Source: Roseicyclus salinarum
GTDB lineage: Bacteria > Pseudomonadota > Alphaproteobacteria > Rhodobacterales > Rhodobacteraceae
Assembly (NCBI RefSeq): GCF_029624655.1
Contig: NZ_JARRSA010000014.1
Location: 1-64,000, forward strand
Reading direction: 5' to 3'
Length of the DNA: 64,000 nucleotides
Of this stretch, positions 32,552 to 40,932 are shown one piece after another (position 1 is the first letter of the stretch; every line of letters starts with the position of its first letter). Below the pieces are notes generated by a model. That model worked only from the letters and a program-made list of their open reading frames with translations. It was not told the DNA's origin and searched no databases. A program made the translations under genes and the position numbers.

Positions 32552-33450
32552 TGCAGCCCCCTGAGCGTGCGGAAGGCCGCGACGCGTGTCGCGCCGAAGG
32601 CCACGAGCGCCGCGAGCGGCGGGATCGCGAGCGGCCACAGCCACCCCGCCCCGGAAAAGCCGAGGCCGGTCAGGAACGACGCGGTTTCGTCGGCCCGCGG
32701 CAGGAACGCCACGCCGATCATGCCGGCCGCCGTGCCCGCCGCCGCGCCGGACAGCGCCCTGAGCGTGAAGCGGCGCACGAAGGCGCGCGCGATGTAGGCG
32801 TCGCGCGCGCCGACGAGCCGCAGGACGCGGATCACCTGCTCGTTCGCAGAAAGGGCGGCCTGCGCGGCCAGCGTGACCATGGCGCCTGTAGCCGCCGCGA
32901 TCAGCGCGAGCGACGCCCAGCCAAGAAGCCTCAGGCCGCCAGCCGCCTCGACCAGTGGCCTGCGCCAGCGCGTATGGTCGTCCACGACCGCGCCGGGCGC
33001 CTCGGCGGCGAGGCGCTGCCGCAGGCCGTCGGCGTCGTAGCCCTCGGGCGTCTCGACCACCTCGATCAGGCGCGGGATCGGCAGGTCCTCCACCGGCAGT
33101 TCAGGCCCGAACCACGGTGTCAGAAGCGCGCGCTGTTCCTCGTCGGTCACGGTTCGCGCCGCCGCGATGCCGGGCGTCTGCTCGAGGACGGACAGAACGG
33201 CGCGCGTCTGCGCCTCCAGTTCGGCCGCGGGCGCGGAAATGCGGATCGTCGAGGACTGCGCCAGCGCTGATGACCAGCGGTCGGCGAGACGTCCCGAGGC
33301 CAGCGACAGCGCCAGCGCGAACACCGCGAGAAACGCCATCGCCGCCGACGTCAGAAGCGAGAGGCGCGCGGCCTGCCCCGTGCGCGGCACGACCCGGTCC
33401 GCCTGCACGTCGCCGCGCAGAAGCGCGATGGCATCGCCCAGAACGCTCAC
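32548..33450 (-). CDS. ftsX: Cell division protein FtsX
   Basis: Membrane subunit of the FtsEX ABC-type complex that couples ATP hydrolysis to peptidoglycan hydrolase activation at the septum. The protein has 300 residues with an N-terminal TM helix (about 33-52), a periplasmic domain (about 55-170) and three C-terminal TM helices (about 175-200, 225-250, 265-290). Family stretches include NEQVIRVLRLVGARDAYIARAFVRRF. GTG 33450 overlaps the ftsE stop (GTGA). Confidence 0.93.
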   Translation of the reverse strand: MSVLGDAIALLRGDVQADRVVPRTGQAARLSLLTSAAMAFLAVFALALSLASGRLADRWSSALAQSSTIRISAPAAELEAQTRAVLSVLEQTPGIAAARTVTDEEQRALLTPWFGPELPVEDLPIPRLIEVVETPEGYDADGLRQRLAAEAPGAVVDDHTRWRRPLVEAAGGLRLLGWASLALIAAATGAMVTLAAQAALSANEQVIRVLRLVGARDAYIARAFVRRFTLRALSGAAAGTAAGMIGVAFLPRADETASFLTGLGFSGAGWLWPLAIPPLAALVAFGATRVAAFRTLRGLQ

Positions 33451-34124
33451 AGGTCGGCCCCCGCAATGGCGACGTGGCCGTCCTTGATGCGCAGGACGCG
33501 CGCCTGGACCTGGCTTTTCGCGGCGCGGATCAGCGCAAGGTCATGCGTGGCGATGACCACGGTCTTTCCCATGCGGTTCAGCTCCACCAGAAGCTGCAGA
33601 AGCCTCAGCGACATGTCCCAGTCCACGTTGCCCGTGGGCTCGTCGGCGAGGATCACGTCGGGGTCCATGATCACCGCGCGGGCGAGGGCGGCCCGCTGCC
33701 GCTCGCCCCCCGACAGCTCGGGCGGCAGCGCGCGCGACCGCGCCGACAGGCCCACCCAAGACACGAGTTCCTCGATGTCGTTGCGGTGCGCGGGCGTCGC
33801 GCGGCCCGTCACGGTAAGCGGAAGCGCGATGTTCTCGTCGGTCGGCAGGTGGTCGAGGAACTGGCAATCCTGGTGCACCACGCCGATCCGCGCCCTGAGG
33901 TCGGCGACGCTGTCGCGGGTGATCGCGCCCGCGTCATGGCCGAGAAGCGTGACCTGTCCTGCCGTGGGCAGAAGCTCGGCGTAGCAGAGCTTGAGGAAAG
34001 TGGTCTTTCCGGCGCCGGACGGTCCGGTCAGGAAGTGGAACGACCCCGGCGCAAGCTCCAGTGTCAGGCCCGAAAGAAGCGGCCCGGACCCGTATCCATA
34101 CGCGGCGTCCTGCATCGAGATCAC
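33447..34124 (-). CDS. ftsE: Cell division ATP-binding protein FtsE
   Basis: ABC ATPase partner of FtsX, 225 residues. Walker A is GPSGAGKTT (about 34-42), Q-loop VVHQDCQFLDHLPT, signature LSGGERQRAALARA, Walker B VILADEPTGNVD and the switch His in VIATHD. The ORF starts at GTG 34124; an in-frame ATG at 34115 is the alternative. It opens the minus-strand ftsE-ftsX-plsC-FMN protein operon and is divergent from a zinc-ribbon gene. Confidence 0.96.
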   Translation of the reverse strand: MISMQDAAYGYGSGPLLSGLTLELAPGSFHFLTGPSGAGKTTFLKLCYAELLPTAGQVTLLGHDAGAITRDSVADLRARIGVVHQDCQFLDHLPTDENIALPLTVTGRATPAHRNDIEELVSWVGLSARSRALPPELSGGERQRAALARAVIMDPDVILADEPTGNVDWDMSLRLLQLLVELNRMGKTVVIATHDLALIRAAKSQVQARVLRIKDGHVAIAGADL

Positions 34125-34271
34125 GTCTGCGGCCCCTCGCTCGCTGGCCCTTTACGGCGCGTTTCGCCGTGGGAAGCGTCTTGCACCTTATGGCGCACGG
34201 TTGCAATCGCGCCTCGGTCCCGCGCGCAGATCGGCGGAACGAATCGCGACTCTTGGAATAAAATCACCCTG

Positions 34272-34298
34272 TTGATACAAGCGTTGTCAGGATCAACC
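34272..34298. repeat. Nested inverted repeat between ftsE and the zinc-ribbon gene
   Basis: GTTGAT-ACAA-GCG-TTGT-(CAGG)-ATCAAC: the outer six-base and inner four-base arms pair, with one four-base asymmetry. It lies 45 bp before the zinc-ribbon ATG in the 218-bp divergent gap. It may be an operator or a leader hairpin. Confidence 0.35.
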
Positions 34299-34342
34299 AC
34301 CGGCTTGGCCCGGCGCGTATGCGCTGGGGGACAGGGATATTC

Positions 34343-35320
34343 ATGCGGCTGACATGCCCCAATTGCGGCGCACGTTACGAAGTGGACGACGCGATGATCC
34401 CTCCCGAGGGCCGAGACGTCCAGTGTTCGGACTGTTCGACAACGTGGTTCCAGCCCGGCCGCATGGCCGAAGCCGGCATGCCGTCGGAGGCGGCCGACGA
34501 GGCCTCCGCGCCACAGGGGACCGAGGACATGCCGCAGGACGACGGCCTGCGCGGCGGTGCGGAAGCGGACGAGGACGTCGGCGAGACGGCCACCCCGTGG
34601 CAGCCGGAGCCTGAACCCGAGCCTGAACCCGAACCTGAGCTCGAGCCCGAGGGGCCGCCAGCGGCGCCGATCCCGCCCGACACGGAGACCGCGACGCGGG
34701 TCGTGCCCTCGAACGACGCCGCCGACCACGAGGAGGCCGAAGAGGCGCCCGAAGAGGCCCCGACAGGACGGCGGCCCATCGACCCTGCGGTCCGCGACAT
34801 CCTGCGGGAGGAGGCGGCGCGCGAGGCTCGTCTGCGCGAGGCCGAGGCCGCGCCGGTCGAGACCCAGTCCGAGATGCCGCTTCACGAGGAACCGCAGGAA
34901 ACCAGCCGGGCCCGCCGCCGCGCGGAACTTGCCAATGCGCAGGACGCCTTCGCGATCGGGGCGGCCAATGCCGCGCAGGCCAATGCCTCGCGCCGGGACC
35001 TCCTGCCAGACATCGAAGAGATAAACTCGACGCTGCGCGCCTCGGACACGCAGCAGATGCGCGACGAAGACCACGAAGACGAGGCGCCCACCGAGGCGAC
35101 GCGCAAGCGTCGCGGCTTCCGCATCGGGTTCCTCGTGACGCTCGCCGTCGCCGCCGGGCTGTTCTACGCCTACCTGAACGCGGGGCCGCTGGCCGAGCAG
35201 GTTCCCGCGGTGGCGCCGGCCCTCGAGGCGTTTACCGAACAGGTGGACCGGGCGCGGTTCTGGCTGGACGATCTGGCCCGCGAGATCGTCGCCGCCGGGG
35301 AGACGAGCGCGGAAGACTAG
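34343..35320 (+). CDS. Zinc-ribbon, single-pass membrane protein (MJ0042-type finger)
   Basis: A 325-residue protein: N-terminal MJ0042-type zinc ribbon (Cys5, Cys8, Cys28, Cys31), a long acidic Pro/Glu-rich linker with six EP repeats near residues 90-105, one transmembrane helix near residues 255-275 (GFRIGFLVTLAVAAGLFYAYL) and a short C-terminal tail. The topology puts the zinc ribbon in the cytoplasm. Homologues are common beside ftsEX in alphaproteobacteria. Function unknown; sensing or protein-protein bridging is a guess. ATG 34343 chosen because the zinc ribbon starts there. Confidence 0.85.
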   Translation: MRLTCPNCGARYEVDDAMIPPEGRDVQCSDCSTTWFQPGRMAEAGMPSEAADEASAPQGTEDMPQDDGLRGGAEADEDVGETATPWQPEPEPEPEPEPELEPEGPPAAPIPPDTETATRVVPSNDAADHEEAEEAPEEAPTGRRPIDPAVRDILREEAAREARLREAEAAPVETQSEMPLHEEPQETSRARRRAELANAQDAFAIGAANAAQANASRRDLLPDIEEINSTLRASDTQQMRDEDHEDEAPTEATRKRRGFRIGFLVTLAVAAGLFYAYLNAGPLAEQVPAVAPALEAFTEQVDRARFWLDDLAREIVAAGETSAED

Positions 35321-35329
35321 AGCGCGGAA

Positions 35330-35354
35330 GGCCCGGCCGCGTGACGCCGGGGCC
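35330..35354. terminator. GC hairpin between convergent genes
   Basis: GGCCCGGC (35330-35337) pairs with GCCGGGGCC (35346-35354), one bulged base, in the 43-bp gap between the zinc-ribbon gene and the TIGR02302 gene. No U-run, so termination is only suggested. Confidence 0.3.
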
Positions 35355-35363
35355 CACCCGCCT

Positions 35364-37967
35364 TCAGAACTGGTCGAGAAGACGGCGCAGGTACTCCAGC
35401 TCGACGTCGGGGCGGTCCTGTTCGGCAGAGCGGCGGCGCAATTCGTCGAGCAGCTCGCGTGCCCTGCGGAAGGCCTCTTCACGCGCCTCGATGTCCTCGT
35501 CCGATCCGAAGGAGCCCGCGTTGCCGGCCTGCCGGCCCAGCGGGTCCTGAAGCGGCCGGTCGGTGGGCATCTCGCCCTCGGCCTGACCCTGACCGGGCTC
35601 GCGGCCCTCTTCGCGCGCCAGCGCGCGCCCAAGCGACGTCATGCCCTCGCGCATCGCCTCCATCGCGTCCGACTGCAGGTCCAGCGCGCCGGCGATGTCG
35701 CCGTTCTCGAGCGCGTCGGCGGCCTCGTCCATGGCGCGCCCGGCCTCGTCGAGCTGGCGCAGAGCCTCGTCGCCGTCCTCGGTCCCGGCGCCGGGAAGGC
35801 GTCGCTGCTGATCCTCGAGCTGACGGCGCAGCGCCTCCTGCCGTTCGGCAAGCGACATCTGACCGTTCTCGCCACCCTCGCCTTCGCCGAACTCGGTGCC
35901 GGGCGGTCCCGGCATCTCGCCCGGCTCCTGGCCCGGATCGCCCTGTCCCGGCTGTTGCGGAGTGTCGCCGGTCTGGCCCTGACGCTGCCCCGGCTGCCCG
36001 GGCTGACCCTGCTGCTGGCGGCTTTGCTGACCACCGAACTGTTCCTGCAGATCCTGGAAACTGTCGTCGGACAGCTCCTGCTGCTCGCGCAGCGTGTCCT
36101 GCAGGCCTTCCATCGCTTCCTGGCCGGGCGTCTGCGGGCCATCGCCGCCCTCGCCTTGCGTGATCTCCATGTTTTCCATCATCTGCTGCAGGGCGTTCAG
36201 CATCTCCTGCGCCTCGGCCGTGCGGCCCTGCTGCATCAGCTCCTCGATGCGCCGCAGCATCTCGTCGAGATCGGCCATCGACATCTCGGTGCGCTCGCCC
36301 CGGTCCGGCTGGTCGGTGTCGTCGCCCGGCTCGGCGTTCTGCGCGAGCTGGCGCATGTAGTCGTTCATCGCCTCGCGCAATTCCTGCATCAGCTCCGAGA
36401 TCTCCTCGTCGCTCGCGCCCTGGCGCATCGCCTCCGACAGCCGTTCCTGCGCGCGGCGCAGACGCTCCAGCGCGTCGTCGAGGTCGCCGTCCTCCAGCTC
36501 CAGCGCGACGTTCCAGAGGATTTCTGCAACCTGGTCGCGGGTCTCGGTCGAAATCGCGTCGATGCCGGACTCAAGCCTGCGGATCGCACTGCGAAGCTGC
36601 AGGTAGACACCTTCGTCGAGGTCGCCCTCGGGGATGTGCGTCAGCGCGCGCAGGAGGTCCGCGGTCCTGCCGGCGTTCCCGCGGCTCCAAAGGATGTCGC
36701 GGCGCAGTTCCACGACGGCGTTGGCCATCGGGTCGAAGAAGCGGCGGCCCGGAAGGCGCGGTATGTCGTAGCTTACGGTGCCGATCTGGCCAGCCTCGTC
36801 GGTGACGGTCAGCGTCAGCGAGACAGGCAGGTTGGCGAAGGGATGCGCGGCGAGGTCCTCGACCAGAACTTCGGTGAAGTCCTCGCGGCTGCCCCGGAAG
36901 GGAAGCGGCAGGTCGAGCACCAGCGCCTCGCGCGGCTCGGGGTCAACGGCAAGGCCGTAGCGGCGGTCGGCGGCGCCGGGGTCGAGGCGGAAGCTGGCCG
37001 TGCCGGACGCAACGCCGTAATCGTCACGGCCGCTGAATGTCATCTGCATCTGTCCCGGGGGCTCGCCTTCCAGCGTGCCCTCCAGCGCGACCTCGGGCGG
37101 CCCGTCGGCAAGGACCGAGATCTCCCAGCTGCGCGTGCCGGACGGGGCGTGCACGGTCAGCGCGCCGGACCGCTCCAGCACCAGCGTCCGCGCGGCGCCG
37201 CCCGCGTCGCCGGGAGGCGGTTCGCCCAGTCCTGATTCGACGGTGATGTCGGCCGGGTCGCCGTAGAAGCGCAGGCTGATCCGGCTGCCTTCTGGGGCCT
37301 CGAACGCGGCGTCCCTGATGTCGTTGAGGTAAAGCGACGGAAGCCCGGTATAGATCGGCGGCTCCACCCAGCCCTCCCAGGAGGGACCGGACGCAGAGGC
37401 TGCGCCGGGGCCGAACGCGACGGCGTCGCCCACGTCCGTGACCCTGTCCAGCGTGCCGAACAGAAGCGCCATCGCCAGCGCCGTCGCCGCGACGTAGCGC
37501 AACGCGAAGGGGTCGCGGGACGACAGGCGCAGGTCCGGTTCGGGCGCGCGGGCGCGCGCCGCCTGTGCGGCCATGCGCGCGACGTGCGCTTCCCAGACCG
37601 AGCGCGTGGCCGGGTCCGAGCCGCCGACCGCGACGGTATCCAGAAGCGCCGTAATCGGACGTCCGGGCATCGTCCGGTCGAGCCGCTCGAGCGCGTCCTG
37701 CCTGCCGGGAAGCCGGAAGCGCCTGATACCGCCGAGCAGGCACCACGCGAAGACCGCGAGCGCGAGTGCGGCGACGGCCCACAGGACCGGCCGGCTCACG
37801 GCCTGCGCCAGGCCGAAGGCGAGCGCGGCGAAGAACACGAAGACGACGGACCACGACGGCCAGAAGGCGCGCGCCGCGCGCTCGGCCACCATGCCGAGGC
37901 GTGTGAGGCGCAGGGGCCAGATCAGGCGGTCGAGGGCCGCCTGGTGCGCGGAGCGTTTCTCGGTCAT
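35364..37967 (-). CDS. TIGR02302 family membrane protein (DUF4175)
   Basis: An 867-residue protein of the alphaproteobacterial TIGR02302 family. N-terminal part has two or three TM segments (about 37-57, 62-80, 160-178), then a beta-rich periplasm-like domain, then a long acidic, Gln-rich helical region (about 480-867) with many QEML and GQPGQPGQ-type stretches likely to form coiled coil and disordered linkers. It lies between the zinc-ribbon gene and lysA, a conserved setting in related genomes. No biochemical role is known to me; an envelope function is suggested by the ftsEX neighbourhood. Confidence 0.9.
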   Translation of the reverse strand: MTEKRSAHQAALDRLIWPLRLTRLGMVAERAARAFWPSWSVVFVFFAALAFGLAQAVSRPVLWAVAALALAVFAWCLLGGIRRFRLPGRQDALERLDRTMPGRPITALLDTVAVGGSDPATRSVWEAHVARMAAQAARARAPEPDLRLSSRDPFALRYVAATALAMALLFGTLDRVTDVGDAVAFGPGAASASGPSWEGWVEPPIYTGLPSLYLNDIRDAAFEAPEGSRISLRFYGDPADITVESGLGEPPPGDAGGAARTLVLERSGALTVHAPSGTRSWEISVLADGPPEVALEGTLEGEPPGQMQMTFSGRDDYGVASGTASFRLDPGAADRRYGLAVDPEPREALVLDLPLPFRGSREDFTEVLVEDLAAHPFANLPVSLTLTVTDEAGQIGTVSYDIPRLPGRRFFDPMANAVVELRRDILWSRGNAGRTADLLRALTHIPEGDLDEGVYLQLRSAIRRLESGIDAISTETRDQVAEILWNVALELEDGDLDDALERLRRAQERLSEAMRQGASDEEISELMQELREAMNDYMRQLAQNAEPGDDTDQPDRGERTEMSMADLDEMLRRIEELMQQGRTAEAQEMLNALQQMMENMEITQGEGGDGPQTPGQEAMEGLQDTLREQQELSDDSFQDLQEQFGGQQSRQQQGQPGQPGQRQGQTGDTPQQPGQGDPGQEPGEMPGPPGTEFGEGEGGENGQMSLAERQEALRRQLEDQQRRLPGAGTEDGDEALRQLDEAGRAMDEAADALENGDIAGALDLQSDAMEAMREGMTSLGRALAREEGREPGQGQAEGEMPTDRPLQDPLGRQAGNAGSFGSDEDIEAREEAFRRARELLDELRRRSAEQDRPDVELEYLRRLLDQF

Positions 37968-38004
37968 GCTCCCTTTCGGGGCCGGTGGCCCGGGCGAGAT
38001 GGGC

Positions 38005-39270
38005 TCATACCCATTCGGGAACAGTATCGCGCTTTATGATCTCGTCAAACGATGGCCGGGCCCGGATGACGGCGAATTGATCTTCCTTCACCAGAACCTC
38101 GGGGATGAGCGGGCGCGTGTTGTATTCGCCGGCCATGACCGCGCCATAGGCGCCGGCAGACCGGAAGGCGACGATGTCTCCCTCGGACAGGGGCGGCATC
38201 TGGCGCTGCTTCGCGAAGGTGTCGCCCGTCTCGCAGACCGGACCCACGATGTCGTAGGGCGCCTGTTCGACGCCCGGCACGGGCTCGACCACCGGGACGA
38301 TGTCGTGCCAAGCGCCATACATCGCGGGGCGGATCAGGTCGTTCATGGCCGCGTCGAGGATCAGAAAGTCGCGCCCGTCGCCATTCTTGACGTAGACGAC
38401 CGACGTCACCAGCAGCCCTGCGTTGCCCGAGATCAGGCGCCCCGGTTCGATCTCGACCTCCACGCCCAGATCGCCGACGGTGCGCCGGATCACCTCGCCG
38501 TATTCCACCGGCAGGGGGGGCGCGGTGTTCGACCGCTCGTAGGGGATGCCGAGGCCCCCGCCGAGGTCGAGCCTGCGGATGTCGTGCCCGTCCTCGCGAA
38601 GCTGCCGCGTCAGGTCGGCGACCTTGGAATAGGCGATCTCGAAGGGCTCCAGGTCCGTCAGCTGGCTGCCGATATGCACGTCGATGCCCACGACCTCGAT
38701 CCCCGGCAGGCTGGCGGCGCGTGCATAGACCTCGCGCGCGCGGGCGATCGGGATGCCGAACTTGTTCTCGGACTTGCCCGTCGCGATCTTCTCGTGGGTG
38801 CGGGCATCGACATCGGGGTTCACGCGCACGGTGATCGGCGCCGTCGCGCCGAGCCCCGTGGCGACTGTCGACAGGCGCTCGAGCTCGGGCTCGCTTTCGA
38901 CGTTGAACTGGCGGATGCCGCCCTCAAGCGCCATGCGCATCTCGTCCGCGGTCTTGCCGACGCCCGAAAAGACGATCCGCTCGCCCGGCACCCCGGCGGC
39001 CCTGGCGCGCAGGTATTCCCCCCCGGACACCACGTCCATGCCGGCCCCGAGGGACGCCAGGTGGGCCAGGACGGCCACGTTCGAGTTCGATTTCACCGCG
39101 AAGCAGACAAGATGGTCGAGGCCCGAAAGCGCCTCCTCGAAGAGACGGAAGTGACGGGTCAGGGTCGCGCAGGAATAGACGTAGAAGGGCGTCCCGACCG
39201 CCGCGGCGATCTCGGGGATCGCAACGTCCTCGGCGTGGAGCACGCCGTTCCTGTAAAGAAAGTGGTCCAT
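38005..39270 (-). CDS. lysA: Diaminopimelate decarboxylase
   Basis: Last step of lysine synthesis: meso-diaminopimelate to L-lysine and CO2, PLP-dependent. The protein has 421 residues: PLP Lys60 in FAVKSNSN, HIGSQ, LDLGGGLGIPY (PLP phosphate loop), EPGRLISGNAG and the catalytic Cys in VCETGDTFA. The start is ATG 39270 (MDHFLYRNG); the frame is open far upstream but this is antisense to qor and not coding. In many relatives lysA follows argH and a small lipoprotein gene; here those lie 14 kb away. Confidence 0.96.
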   Translation of the reverse strand: MDHFLYRNGVLHAEDVAIPEIAAAVGTPFYVYSCATLTRHFRLFEEALSGLDHLVCFAVKSNSNVAVLAHLASLGAGMDVVSGGEYLRARAAGVPGERIVFSGVGKTADEMRMALEGGIRQFNVESEPELERLSTVATGLGATAPITVRVNPDVDARTHEKIATGKSENKFGIPIARAREVYARAASLPGIEVVGIDVHIGSQLTDLEPFEIAYSKVADLTRQLREDGHDIRRLDLGGGLGIPYERSNTAPPLPVEYGEVIRRTVGDLGVEVEIEPGRLISGNAGLLVTSVVYVKNGDGRDFLILDAAMNDLIRPAMYGAWHDIVPVVEPVPGVEQAPYDIVGPVCETGDTFAKQRQMPPLSEGDIVAFRSAGAYGAVMAGEYNTRPLIPEVLVKEDQFAVIRARPSFDEIIKRDTVPEWV

Positions 39271-39301
39271 AGGCCTTCGGTCCCGCGATTCCCGTCGCGC
39301 G

Positions 39302-39329
39302 CAGGTAGCACCCCAGACCGGCATTTCAA
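39302..39329 (-). promoter_or_regulatory. Candidate lysA promoter
   Basis: On the minus strand TTGAAA (39329-39324), 16-bp spacer, TACCTG (39307-39302), about 32 bp before the lysA ATG. Confidence 0.35.
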
Positions 39330-39393
39330 AGAGGCTGGACGGCAGCCCTGCGCCCGCTAGGCTGCGCGAAACTGAATCTTGCGCGAGGACGAC

Positions 39394-40368
39394 ATGGCGA
39401 AAACGGCGATCATCGAGGAACCGGGCGGCCCCGAGAAGTTCCGCATCGTGGACCGCGAGGTCGGCGATCCGGGTCCCGGTCAGATCCGCATCCGGCACGC
39501 GGCCTGCGGGCTGAACTTCATCGACGTCTACCAGAGGATGGGGATGTATCCGCTTGAGATGCCTCACGCGCTGGGCATGGAGGCGGCGGGCGTGGTCGAG
39601 GCGGTGGGCGAGGGCGTCACGCACCTCAAGGCGGGCGACCGCGCCGCCTATGCCGCCGCGCCGCCCGGAGCCTACACCGAAGCGCGCGTCATGAACGCCG
39701 CGCAGGTCTGCCCGCTTCCCGACGCGATCTCCTTCGAGGAGGGCGCGGCGATGATGCTGAAAGGCCTGACGACGCAATATCTTTTCCGGCGCACGACACC
39801 GATCGCCAAGGGCGACACGGTGCTGTTCCACGCCGCCGCGGGGGGTGTCGGCCTCTTCGCGTGCCAATGGGCCCGAAGCGAGGGCATCCGCCTGATCGGC
39901 ACCGCCGGCACGGACGAGAAATGCCAGCTTGCGCTGGAGCATGGCGCAACCGACTGCATCAACTACCGCACCGAGGACTGGGCGGCCCGCGTGAAGGAGC
40001 TGACGGACGGACGCGGCGTCGACGTCGTGATGGACGCGGTCGGCAAGGACACGTTCGAGGGCTCGCTCGATTCGCTCAAGCCGCTCGGCATGATGATCTC
40101 GTTCGGCAACGCCTCGGGCGCGGTGCCCCCGTTCAGCGTCGGCATCCTCGGGCAGAAGGGGTCGCTGAAGATCACGCGCCCGACGCTCTTCACGCACATC
40201 GCCGACCACGAGACGTGCCAGGAGATGGCGCGCGACCTGTTCGGCAAGGTGACGGCGGGCGCGGTGAAGGTCCGCATCGACCAGCGGTTCCCGCTGCAGG
40301 ACGTGGCCGCCGCGCATCGCGCGCTCGAGGCGCGGAAGACCACGGGCCAGACGATCCTGCTGCCCTGA
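39394..40368 (+). CDS. qor: NADPH:quinone oxidoreductase (zinc-free MDR family)
   Basis: A 324-residue medium-chain reductase of the QOR type, which reduces quinones with NADPH. Seen: CGLNFIDVYQRMGMYP near residue 45 (QOR hallmark, no zinc ligands), GMEAAGVVEAVGEGV, the nucleotide site HAAAGGVGLFACQWARSEG near 150, and SFGNASGAVPPFS. ATG 39394 was chosen over an in-frame start five codons upstream for its ribosome site (GAGGACGAC). Convergent with a DUF2834 gene. Confidence 0.92.
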   Translation: MAKTAIIEEPGGPEKFRIVDREVGDPGPGQIRIRHAACGLNFIDVYQRMGMYPLEMPHALGMEAAGVVEAVGEGVTHLKAGDRAAYAAAPPGAYTEARVMNAAQVCPLPDAISFEEGAAMMLKGLTTQYLFRRTTPIAKGDTVLFHAAAGGVGLFACQWARSEGIRLIGTAGTDEKCQLALEHGATDCINYRTEDWAARVKELTDGRGVDVVMDAVGKDTFEGSLDSLKPLGMMISFGNASGAVPPFSVGILGQKGSLKITRPTLFTHIADHETCQEMARDLFGKVTAGAVKVRIDQRFPLQDVAAAHRALEARKTTGQTILLP

Positions 40369-40384
40369 GGCGGAACCGGCCGCG

Positions 40385-40404
40385 GGGCGGGCGCCGGCCC
40401 GCCC
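40385..40404. terminator. Strong hairpin between convergent qor and DUF2834 genes
   Basis: GGGCGGGC (40385-40392), loop GCCG, GCCCGCCC (40397-40404): eight perfect GC pairs, ending at the first base of the DUF2834 stop codon. No U-run, but the position suits a two-way stop. Confidence 0.5.
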
Positions 40405-40712
40405 TACGGCTTGGCCTTGAGATAGAGCGCAAGCGGCAGGCCGCAGCTGACCCCGATCCCGAACGTCGCCGGGATCACCAGCACGAACCACAGGTTGCCG
40501 CGGAAGATCTCCACGACGGCCCAGATCGTGAGCGCCGCCGCGGCGATGGTCAGGTCGTAGACGAGGCCGCTGGTGGCGTCGTTGACGTACCAGGCGTCGA
40601 TCATCGCGGCGAGCGACCAGCCGTTTTCCGAGAACCACGCGTAGAAGTAGCTCCACGGCAGGATCGTGCCGACGATGATGAGCGCGAGGTAGGTCAGGCG
40701 TAGCAGGCTCAT
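40404..40712 (-). CDS. DUF2834 domain membrane protein
   Basis: A 102-residue inner-membrane protein with three TM helices (about 5-20, 50-68, 73-95). Matches DUF2834 from LPWSYFYAWFSENGWSL and VYDLTIAAAALTIWAV. Function unknown. A candidate promoter lies about 35-60 bp upstream. Single-gene unit. Confidence 0.85.
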   Translation of the reverse strand: MSLLRLTYLALIIVGTILPWSYFYAWFSENGWSLAAMIDAWYVNDATSGLVYDLTIAAAALTIWAVVEIFRGNLWFVLVIPATFGIGVSCGLPLALYLKAKP

Positions 40713-40745
40713 GGGCTTCCCCTTTCCGAAAACGTCCCTTCGCGG

Positions 40746-40774
40746 GACCTAGCGCATCCGGCAGCCGTTCCCAA
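40746..40774 (-). promoter_or_regulatory. Candidate promoter for the DUF2834 gene
   Basis: On the minus strand TTGGGA (40774-40769), 17-bp spacer, TAGGTC (40751-40746), about 34 bp before the ATG. Confidence 0.3.
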
Positions 40775-40823
40775 ATGTCCCTTTGACGGGGCGTCTCTGC
40801 GACAAGTTGCATCCGCGTCACGA

Positions 40824-40852
40824 TTGACCCGCGCCCCATGCTTCAATACGCA
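40824..40852 (+). promoter_or_regulatory. Candidate ETF-QO promoter
   Basis: TTGACC (40824-40829), 17-bp spacer, TACGCA (40847-40852), about 80 bp before the ATG at 40933. Confidence 0.45.
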
Positions 40853-40932
40853 AACGCGAAACTTTGTTGCGCGTCACGCCATCGCGGCGATCCGCAGGGC
40901 TTGTCCTGCGGAGCGAAAGCTGGAGGAACGGC

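Noticed and set aside
35955-37235. Plus-strand open frame inside the TIGR02302 gene, rich in Leu and His
   Set aside because: Antisense shadow of a gene with a clear family match.
39271-40839. Upstream extension of the lysA frame (over 500 codons)
   Set aside because: It is antisense to qor and the DUF2834 region; LysA homology begins only at ATG 39270.
40713-40932. Possible riboswitch or small RNA upstream of the ETF-QO gene
   Set aside because: I find promoter-like elements but no conserved riboswitch motif or strong multi-stem structure.
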